Of a DNA stretch of 48,325 nt, positions 35,520-41,765 are shown in pieces. Source of the DNA: Firm-04 sp003446315 (GTDB lineage: Bacteria > Bacillota > Clostridia > Oscillospirales > Ruminococcaceae); the NCBI GenBank assembly GCA_946530355.1, contig CAMNAB010000005.1, forward strand, positions 1 to 48,325. The letters are read 5' to 3'. Both the position numbers and the translations under genes were made by a program. Numbering within the stretch: the first letter of the stretch is position 1; each line of letters begins with the position of its first letter. Below the pieces are notes generated by a model that made no database searches, was not told the origin of the DNA, and saw only the letters and a list, made by a program, of their open reading frames with translations.

Positions 35520-36554
35520 ATGGGCGCTGAGAAGATCAAGTGTGTTGTCTGGGATCTGGACAACACACTTTGGGACGGAGTATTGCTGGAAGATGCAGAT
35601 GTCAAATTGAAAGCGCATACGCGGGATGTGATCGAGCATTTTGACCGTGTCGGCATTTTGCAGTCTGTCAGCAGCAAAAACGATTTTGATACTGCAAAGG
35701 CAAAGCTGGAAGAATTCGGTTTGTGGGATTATTTCATCTATCCGCAGATCAATTGGAATGCAAAATCAGAAGCCGTAAAAGAGATCGCAAAGTGCATCAA
35801 TATCGGCATCAATACACTTGCATTTGTGGACGATCAGGCATTTGAACGCGAAGAAGTATCTTTTGCGTGTCCGGATGTGCTCTGCATTGATTCGGCTGAG
35901 ATGGAACAGATCCCCAAAATGGAGCGTCTGATCCCGAAATATGTGACAACGGATTCCAAAAACCGCAGAAAAATGTATCAGAATGATATTGCACGCAATC
36001 AGGCGGAAAAAGAATTTGTCGGCACAAAAGAAGCGTTTCTTGCCGGTTTGCAGATGAAATTCAGCATTTGCAGTGCGCGGGAAGAAGACTTGCAGCGTGC
36101 AGAGGAACTCACTGTTCGGACGCATCAGCTCAATTCCACCGGATATGTGTATTCCTATGACGAATTGAAGCAGATGATCTCGGATGACCGGTTTGATGTA
36201 TTGGTGACCAGACTCGAAGACAAGTTCGGCGTTTACGGCACGATCGGGCTTGCAGTCGTAGAGAAGCAGCGTCCGGATCTGTGGCGGTTGAATCTGCTGC
36301 TGATGTCCTGCCGCGTGATGTCGAAGGGCGTTGGAAATGTTCTGATGAATTATATCATCAATTGCGCACGCGATGCAGGTGCTGCACTGGAAGCGCAGTT
36401 TGTACCGACCAATAAAAACCGCATGATGTATATTACCTATAAATTCAACGGATTCCATGAGAAGGAAACCGGCGAAACGGTGCTGATGGAAGCCGATATG
36501 TCCTATGAACGAAAGCTGCCGGATTATATTGATTTGAAAATTGAAAGGAATTGA
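35520..36554 (+). CDS. FkbH-type HAD protein (glyceryl-ACP synthase)
   Basis: A 344-residue protein. The HAD domain opens with WDLDNTLWDG (nucleophile Asp12, Asp14). VSSKNDF and FVDDQAFER are further HAD motifs in the form typical of FkbH. The C-terminal half (about 180-344) is GNAT-like, with LTVRTHQLNSTG and SCRVMSKGVG. FkbH enzymes take 1,3-bisphosphoglycerate, remove phosphate and load the glyceryl group on a dedicated ACP. That is the first step to hydroxymalonyl- and methoxymalonyl-ACP, and also to tetronate rings. With the neighbouring dehydrogenases present, the malonyl-type extender is favoured over a tetronate. The stop overlaps the ribosome site of the following acyl-CoA dehydrogenase. 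Confidence 0.93.
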   Translation: MGAEKIKCVVWDLDNTLWDGVLLEDADVKLKAHTRDVIEHFDRVGILQSVSSKNDFDTAKAKLEEFGLWDYFIYPQINWNAKSEAVKEIAKCINIGINTLAFVDDQAFEREEVSFACPDVLCIDSAEMEQIPKMERLIPKYVTTDSKNRRKMYQNDIARNQAEKEFVGTKEAFLAGLQMKFSICSAREEDLQRAEELTVRTHQLNSTGYVYSYDELKQMISDDRFDVLVTRLEDKFGVYGTIGLAVVEKQRPDLWRLNLLLMSCRVMSKGVGNVLMNYIINCARDAGAALEAQFVPTNKNRMMYITYKFNGFHEKETGETVLMEADMSYERKLPDYIDLKIERN

Positions 36555-36556
36555 GC

Positions 36557-37687
36557 ATGGATTTTTCATATACGAAGGAACAAAAAGAGTATCGGAGAGA
36601 GATCATCCGGTTTGCGAAAGAGCATCTGAACAAGGAAGAATCTCTTGAAAAATTCGATCCGGAAATGTGGAAGCAGGTTTCGGATTTCGGTCTGCTCGGT
36701 CTGACCGTCGGGGAAGAATACGGCGGATTGGGCGAAAGCTATGAAACCGCAGCCTATGTGCTGGAAACCCTCGGTTATGCATGCAAAAACAATGGTTTTA
36801 TTTTCGTGGTCAATAATCACATCTGGGTTTGCCAGAATATGATCTATCTGCACGGCTCCAAGGAACTCAAGGATGCCTATTTGCCGCAGATGGTCACGGG
36901 CGAACGCATCGGCGCTATTGCGATCACGGAAGCAGAATCCGGCTCGGATGCGCTGAGCATGATCGCAACCGCAGAAGAAGACGGCGATGATTATATCCTG
37001 AACGGCAGCAAAATGTTTATCTCAAACGGCCCCATCGCAGATATCTTCCTTGTATTTGCAGTCACCGCGGATGCACCGAAAAAGATTACGGCATTTGTCG
37101 TGGAACGGCAGTTTGAGGGCGTGCGCACCGGCCCGGATATTCAGAAAATGGGACTGAATGCCTGCCCGACGAGTGAACTGATCCTTGAAAATGTGCGTGT
37201 GCCGAAGCGCAATATTCTCGGCAAACTGCATAACGGCGGCAGCATCCTGACCGCAGCCATCGAATGGGAACGTTGCTATGAATTTGCACCGCATGTCGGC
37301 GTGATGCAGCGCATCATGGAGCTTTGCGTGGAGCAGGCAAATGCAAGAAAACAATTCGGCAAATGCATCGGCGATTATCAGGCTGTTTCGCACAAGATCG
37401 CCAATATGAAGATCGCAATTGAAACGGCAAAGCTGATGCTCTATAAGATCGCATGGCTGAAAGACCGGAAACGCTCTGCATATACAGAGACTTCGATCTT
37501 CAAAACATATACAAGTGAAAACTATATCCAGACCTGTCGGGATGCAATGCAGATTTTCGGTGCTTACGGTTATACCCGTGAATATGAGATCGAACGGGAA
37601 CTGCGGGATGCACTTGCATGCAGCATTTATTCCGGTACAAACGAAATGCAGCGCAATACTATTTATAGTATGATCAAATGCTTCTGA
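36557..37687 (+). CDS. Acyl-CoA dehydrogenase-like flavoprotein (FkbI/ZmaE-like)
   Basis: A 376-residue flavoenzyme of the acyl-CoA dehydrogenase family. It has EEYGGLGESYE, the FAD-contact region AIAITEAESGSDALSM, NGSKMFISNG, RKQFGKCIGDYQ and the C-terminal QIFGAYGYTREYEIERELRDA. In the butyryl/medium-chain branch the catalytic base is the glutamate of YEGT; here the motif is IYSGTNEMQR with Ser359 at that position. This may mean that the base lies elsewhere or that the reaction is not ordinary alpha,beta-dehydrogenation. In the extender pathway the homologue oxidises the ACP-bound glyceryl unit toward hydroxymalonyl. AAAGGA is seven bases before the ATG at 36557. The ETF genes follow directly, giving the electron acceptor. 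Confidence 0.92.
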   Translation: MDFSYTKEQKEYRREIIRFAKEHLNKEESLEKFDPEMWKQVSDFGLLGLTVGEEYGGLGESYETAAYVLETLGYACKNNGFIFVVNNHIWVCQNMIYLHGSKELKDAYLPQMVTGERIGAIAITEAESGSDALSMIATAEEDGDDYILNGSKMFISNGPIADIFLVFAVTADAPKKITAFVVERQFEGVRTGPDIQKMGLNACPTSELILENVRVPKRNILGKLHNGGSILTAAIEWERCYEFAPHVGVMQRIMELCVEQANARKQFGKCIGDYQAVSHKIANMKIAIETAKLMLYKIAWLKDRKRSAYTETSIFKTYTSENYIQTCRDAMQIFGAYGYTREYEIERELRDALACSIYSGTNEMQRNTIYSMIKCF

Positions 37688-37721
37688 AGCAGCAGCGCAT
37701 GAGGAAAGGAATGTGCAGAAT

Positions 37722-38510
37722 ATGGAAAACGATAAGGCAAGAGTTGTTCTTTGTATCAAGCCGGTGAAATCCACTCTGACCGGCAAACACAGTGCAGATC
37801 ACGCAGAAATGTTTCAGATGAATCCTTATGAAGTGAAGGTGCTGAAAGAGCTTGTTGCACTGAAAAAGGCAGCAGGGGATTCGTTTCTGCTGACCTGCCT
37901 TTGCATGGGTGCAAAAGCATCGGAATCGGTCTTGCGGCGTGCGATTGCGATGGGCGCAGACGAAGCGGTTTTAGTCAGTGACCCTGCATATTCCGGTTCT
38001 GATACCGTTGCAACAAGTTATATCCTGACCGGCGCTTTGCAGAAACTGGAGCATGTGCAATTGATCGTCTGCGGATGCAGAAGCATTGACGGTGAAACCG
38101 GACAGGTTCCGATCGCTTTAAGTGAGCGTATGGGATTTGCATTGTATACGAGCATCTCAGAGATCACAGAGATCAGCACGCAGGGGTTGATTTTCCGCAA
38201 ACAGGAATCTGATTTTGTGGTCACACACCGCGGTCAGATGCCGGCTGTCGTGACATATGACGGCTTTCAGGTGAAAGAAGAAAGCATCAGTCTTCCGGCA
38301 TTGAAACGTGCAAAGCGGAAAGAGATCCCGTGCTGGGATCACAAGATCCTTGGTCTGACATTGTCTCGCTGCGGTCTGGAAGGCTCCAAAACGGCGGTTT
38401 CGGAGATCCACAGCGGATTTACGAAAAAAGCCGGACAGCAGTTTCTGGGTACAACGGATGAAACAGCAATGCTGTTATCCGGCATTTTGAAAGGAGTAGG
38501 AAATGGATAA
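37722..38510 (+). CDS. etfB: Electron transfer flavoprotein, beta subunit
   Basis: This 262-residue protein is the small ETF subunit, which binds AMP or a second FAD and pairs with EtfA. The family pattern is clear: VVLCIKPVKS, MNPYEVKVLKELVALK, RRAIAMGADEAVLVSD, then IVCGCRSIDGETGQVPIALSERMGF. It takes electrons from acyl-CoA dehydrogenases. Placed 34 bases after the dehydrogenase gene and overlapping etfA by eight bases, it probably serves that enzyme specifically. The ATG at 37722 has GAGGAAAGGA 11 bases upstream; a GTG at 37713 is an alternative. Whether this ETF only accepts electrons or bifurcates with NADH and ferredoxin cannot be decided by eye. Confidence 0.93.
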   Translation: MENDKARVVLCIKPVKSTLTGKHSADHAEMFQMNPYEVKVLKELVALKKAAGDSFLLTCLCMGAKASESVLRRAIAMGADEAVLVSDPAYSGSDTVATSYILTGALQKLEHVQLIVCGCRSIDGETGQVPIALSERMGFALYTSISEITEISTQGLIFRKQESDFVVTHRGQMPAVVTYDGFQVKEESISLPALKRAKRKEIPCWDHKILGLTLSRCGLEGSKTAVSEIHSGFTKKAGQQFLGTTDETAMLLSGILKGVGNG

Positions 38511-39480
38511 CAGACCGATCCTTGTGGTTTGCGTTCCGGAACGCGAAGCAGATGCACATATTTGTCAGATCTTATCGAAAGCACGCGATCTTGCTGCACA
38601 AAGCGGAAAGCAGGTCTGTGCAGCAGATGCCGGCATTTTCGATCCGGAACGGGTCAGACGTTTTTCAGAAGGCGGTGCTCAGCAGATCTATTTCAGCGAA
38701 TGCGGGGCGCTGACAGGCATCAGAGGTTACTGCGCTGCGATGGAAACCCTGATCCGGCAGGCAGATCCGGAGATCGTATTGTTCCCGGCGACGGAATCCG
38801 GCAAGATCATTGCGGCGGTGCTTTCTGCACGATTCGAAGCCGGTCTGACCGCAGACTGCATTGATGTGGTATATGATGAAGAACAGATCTTCCATTTTTA
38901 TCGGGCAGCGATCAGCGATTCAGTCATTGCCAATATTACCGGCATCAACAGCCGCATCAGTATGGGAACCGTCAAGGAAGGCGTATTCCGTGAAAAGCAT
39001 TTCGCAGATGCTGCGGAAGTCACACGGAGCCGGACAGAATCCGATGCGGCAGCAATGGAGTTTCTGGATGAGATCCTGCAAAAGGAACCGGCAGCGGTAC
39101 AGGAATCTCAGGTGGATATCAGTCAGTATCCGATCGTTTTTTGCATCGGACGGGGTGCCGGCAAAGCGGAGACCGTCCAAAAGGTGTATCAGCTTGCGGA
39201 GAATTATCATGCCTGTGTGACCGGAACGAAGGCAGTTGTGGATGAACAGATCCTGGGCAAAGAATATCAGGTCGGACAATCCGGCAAGAGCGTTTCCCCG
39301 CGTGTATATCTGGGGCTTGGCGTATTCGGTGCGAGTCAGCATCTGGTCGGCATGCAGAATGCGGATCTGGTGATCGCCGTGAACCGGGACGCGAATGCAC
39401 CGATCATGAAATATGCAGACTATGCAGTGCATGATGATGTGGATGCCTTTCTGGATAAAATGCTCGCAGCGATTTCATAA
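38503..39480 (+). CDS. etfA: Electron transfer flavoprotein, alpha subunit
   Basis: This 325-residue subunit carries the FAD-binding C-terminal domain: VGQSGKSVSPRVYLGLGVFGASQHLVGMQ followed by AVNRDANAPIMKYADYAV, read in pieces across about 250-310. The N-terminal half has the expected PEIVLFPATESGKIIAAVLSAR. It has no extra ferredoxin domain. It overlaps etfB by eight bases, so the two are made in equal amounts. In a strict anaerobe the reduced ETF needs an acceptor other than the aerobic ETF-quinone chain. The small membrane protein that follows is worth considering but is not a known ETF partner. Confidence 0.94.
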   Translation: MDNRPILVVCVPEREADAHICQILSKARDLAAQSGKQVCAADAGIFDPERVRRFSEGGAQQIYFSECGALTGIRGYCAAMETLIRQADPEIVLFPATESGKIIAAVLSARFEAGLTADCIDVVYDEEQIFHFYRAAISDSVIANITGINSRISMGTVKEGVFREKHFADAAEVTRSRTESDAAAMEFLDEILQKEPAAVQESQVDISQYPIVFCIGRGAGKAETVQKVYQLAENYHACVTGTKAVVDEQILGKEYQVGQSGKSVSPRVYLGLGVFGASQHLVGMQNADLVIAVNRDANAPIMKYADYAVHDDVDAFLDKMLAAIS

Positions 39481-39484
39481 ATAA

Positions 39485-39536
39485 AAGGAGGTGCAGTCGG
39501 CTGGGGCAGAATGTGCCGCAGCGATGACTGAATATG
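39485..39536 (+). promoter_or_regulatory. Ribosome site separated from the start by a large hairpin (membrane protein gene)
   Basis: AAGGAGGT (39485-39492) is the strongest ribosome site of the operon but lies 41 bases before the ATG at 39534. The sequence between folds as CAGTC/GACTG (39494-39498 with 39526-39530), GCTG/CAGC (39500-39503 with 39519-39522) and GGCA/TGCC (39505-39508 with 39514-39517). Folding would leave a spacer of only four or five bases. An in-frame stop at 39525-39527 excludes an earlier start. Confidence 0.6.
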
Positions 39537-40001
39537 TGGATTTTAGCAATTATCGGAATGGGTGTTGTAACCGCCCTGATTCATCTCGGCGTGCTTGGCT
39601 GGGATATCGGAACAGCAGGCATCTGTGAAGTGATCGTGCTGCATCAGTTTGCAGTCACATCCGGATTGATCGGTGTCATCGGTTTTTATATCAATGTCAT
39701 CAAGGCGGATGAAACAGCCAAATCGCTGGGATGGCCGGGCGGCCCGTTTCAGGTGAAATACGGTTTTTCCCAGTTAGGTGTCGGTGTCATGGGTGTGCTC
39801 TCGATCTTTTTCCGCGGCAGTTTCTGGTTCGGAACACTTGTGACATTGTATATTTACGGCATCAGCGGTTTATGGTCACACATAGCCGAAATGAAGCGGA
39901 AAAAGGTCAATCCGATTGATACATGGAATATCATTCTGGATATTATTTATCATATTGTACTAACTATTTTGCTGCTGCAAATTCCATCCGTCTGGAACTG
40001 A
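39534..40001 (+). CDS. Small integral membrane protein, possibly DUF6790-like
   Basis: 155 residues with four hydrophobic segments (about 1-25, 35-55, 80-115 and 130-152). The loop ADETAKSLGWPGGPFQVKYGFSQLGVGVMG resembles, in my memory, a family of four-helix membrane proteins of unknown function (DUF6790); the family number should be checked. It is the last gene of the unit after etfA and has no visible cofactor motif. Possible roles are anchoring the ETF or dehydrogenase system to the membrane, self-protection, or transport of the product, none of which can be shown here. Confidence 0.75.
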   Translation: MWILAIIGMGVVTALIHLGVLGWDIGTAGICEVIVLHQFAVTSGLIGVIGFYINVIKADETAKSLGWPGGPFQVKYGFSQLGVGVMGVLSIFFRGSFWFGTLVTLYIYGISGLWSHIAEMKRKKVNPIDTWNIILDIIYHIVLTILLLQIPSVWN

Positions 40002-40450
40002 TCCTGCTTTTTTGTGTGATTCCGATTCGCATGACGCAATGCATCTGTGCAGATGCGCTGTTTTGCGGGTCGGAATTCCATACGGCGTGAAACAGGAGCA
40101 TGAAAATACGGCACTGTGCGAAATGGCAAATCCGCCATGAAATCATCTTGATATTTATGCAATATGCATTATGCTACGATGCGTAGCAGCGATTTTGCAC
40201 GATTTGCAAACAGATCATGGTGGTAAAAGCGTGTGGAAGCAGATATAATAGCCATAACGAAACACGGAAAGGCGGTTATGGAAATGCAAAGACACACGGA
40301 TATGAAACGCACAATGCTGTTCAGATGCATCCGGGCATACCGGAAGCAATGATTCAGAAGAAACAACAAACAATCAAACATTTAACAAGATTGAGCATAG
40401 GTTTTTGACTGAAATCAGAATCTGAACGGAAAGAATCATTGGAGGGTAAA
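40002..40450 (+). promoter_or_regulatory. 449-base intergenic region with operator-like inverted repeats
   Basis: Between the biosynthetic unit and the MFS gene. It contains GCATCTG/CAGATGC (40041-40056), ATGGC/GCCAT (40123-40138) and a perfect inverted repeat TGCTACG-ATG-CGTAGCA (40172-40188). TATAAT lies at 40244-40249 with only a weak -35 (TGGTAA, 40221-40226). The inverted repeat about 60 bases upstream of that -10 is the best candidate operator. A 24-codon frame follows (next entry). No convincing terminator was found after 40001; TTTTTT at 40008-40013 follows only a weak 5-pair stem. Confidence 0.45.
40279..40353 (+). CDS. Putative 24-residue basic leader peptide upstream of the MFS gene
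   Basis: The frame opens with MEMQRHTDMKRTMLF and ends at 40353. GGAAAGGCGG stands just before the ATG, and a TATAAT lies 30 bases upstream. The peptide is strongly basic. Drug-efflux genes of Firmicutes are often preceded by translated leaders that sense ribosome-stalling compounds, which is the reason to mention it. No alternative fold that masks the MFS start was found, so this is weak. Confidence 0.28.
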
Positions 40451-41743
40451 ATGAAGAACTTTTTATATATCTGGCTTGGAGAATTCATCTCCAGTGTCGG
40501 AACGGGAATGACCTCGTTTGCACTGAGCGTATATGTGTTCCAGACATACGGCAGTGCATCCGCAGTTTCGTTGGTGACGCTGCTTGCGTATCTCCCGACG
40601 ATCTTACTGAGTCCGGTCGGCGGCTTGCTTGCTGACCGTTTCAACCGCAGACTGATGATGGTATGCGGTGATCTGTTCTCCGCATTCGGTCTGGTCTTTA
40701 TTCTGCTGAATATGCAGTTCGGATCGCTGAAGCTATGGATGATCTGTGTCGGCGTGACGATCAGCTCGATCTTCTCCTCGCTGCTGAATCCGGCATATAA
40801 AGCGACGATCACCGATCTGCTGACCGAAGAAGAATATGCGAAAGCAAGCGGCATGGTGCAGATCGCATCCTCTGCGCAGTATCTGATCTCACCGTTTCTG
40901 GCAGGTATCCTGCTGGGCTTCTCGGATATCCGCCTGATCCTGATGATCGACATTTGCACGATCTTTGTGACAGTCTTTACCATTCTGATGGTCAACCGTC
41001 ACATCAAGGAAAAGCCGCGCAAGGAGGAAGACTTCCATCCGCTGAAAGAACTGCGCGAAGGCTGGAACAGTGTGGCAGGTCATGCGGGGATCCGGACGCT
41101 GGTCATTCTGATGGCGTTTGCATGCTTTACGGTCGGTTTCCTGCAAACACTGATGTCTCCGATGGTGCTTTCGTTTGCAAGCTCCAAGAGCCTCGGTTAT
41201 CTGGAATCCATCAGTGCAGTCGGCATGCTGATCGGCAGTATCATCATCGGTGTTATGTCGATCAAGCGGAATTACTGCCGGGTATTGTTCATCGGACTTG
41301 CGCTGAACGGCATCGCAATGGCAGCGATCGGTCTGACCTGCAATATGGTCTTTATCATGTGCAGCGGCATTCTGTTCTTTATCACGCTGCCGTTTGTCAA
41401 TGTCTCTGCTGATACGATGGCGCGTCTGAATATTCCGAATGAAGTGCAGGGACGCGCATGGGGCGTGATCGGCATTCTGTCGCAGCTCGGTTATGTGCTT
41501 GCATATGGTTTATCCGGTGTGCTCGCAGACTATGTATTCTGTCCGCTGCTGGAAGAAAACGGCATACTGGCAGGCAGTCTCGGAAAGATCTTCGGCACCG
41601 GACAGGGCAGAGGAATCGGTTTGATGCTGAGCATCTGCGGTTTGCTGATTATTGTGGTTTTGCTGCGCCTGATGCGCTCCAAGCCGCTGCGTGAGATGGA
41701 TGTCATCGAACCGGAGACCGCAGTGGTCAGCGAACACTCATAA
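40451..41743 (+). CDS. MFS exporter, drug/siderophore efflux type
   Basis: A 430-residue transporter of the major facilitator superfamily with about twelve hydrophobic segments. FLYIWLGEFISSVGTGMTSF and the motif A loop GGLLADRFNRRLMM (residues about 58-72) place it with the MFS_3 group that includes macrolide and enterobactin exporters. These act as proton antiporters, moving compounds out of the cell. GGAGGG four bases before the ATG sets the start. Being the first gene after the synthase unit, and followed by an ABC exporter, it is a good candidate for export of, or self-resistance to, the product. That link is by position only. Confidence 0.9.
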   Translation: MKNFLYIWLGEFISSVGTGMTSFALSVYVFQTYGSASAVSLVTLLAYLPTILLSPVGGLLADRFNRRLMMVCGDLFSAFGLVFILLNMQFGSLKLWMICVGVTISSIFSSLLNPAYKATITDLLTEEEYAKASGMVQIASSAQYLISPFLAGILLGFSDIRLILMIDICTIFVTVFTILMVNRHIKEKPRKEEDFHPLKELREGWNSVAGHAGIRTLVILMAFACFTVGFLQTLMSPMVLSFASSKSLGYLESISAVGMLIGSIIIGVMSIKRNYCRVLFIGLALNGIAMAAIGLTCNMVFIMCSGILFFITLPFVNVSADTMARLNIPNEVQGRAWGVIGILSQLGYVLAYGLSGVLADYVFCPLLEENGILAGSLGKIFGTGQGRGIGLMLSICGLLIIVVLLRLMRSKPLREMDVIEPETAVVSEHS

Positions 41744-41765
41744 TCCAACGATCAGGGATGATACT

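Noticed and set aside
34328..39480. Butyrate or beta-oxidation operon (hydroxyacyl-CoA dehydrogenase, acyl-CoA dehydrogenase, ETF)
   Set aside because: There is no thiolase, crotonase or CoA-transferase, and an ACP and FkbH gene lie in the middle of the set.
40217..40408. 63-codon plus-strand frame before the MFS gene
   Set aside because: No ribosome site, and its start lies upstream of the likely transcription start. The shorter frame at 40279 is better supported.
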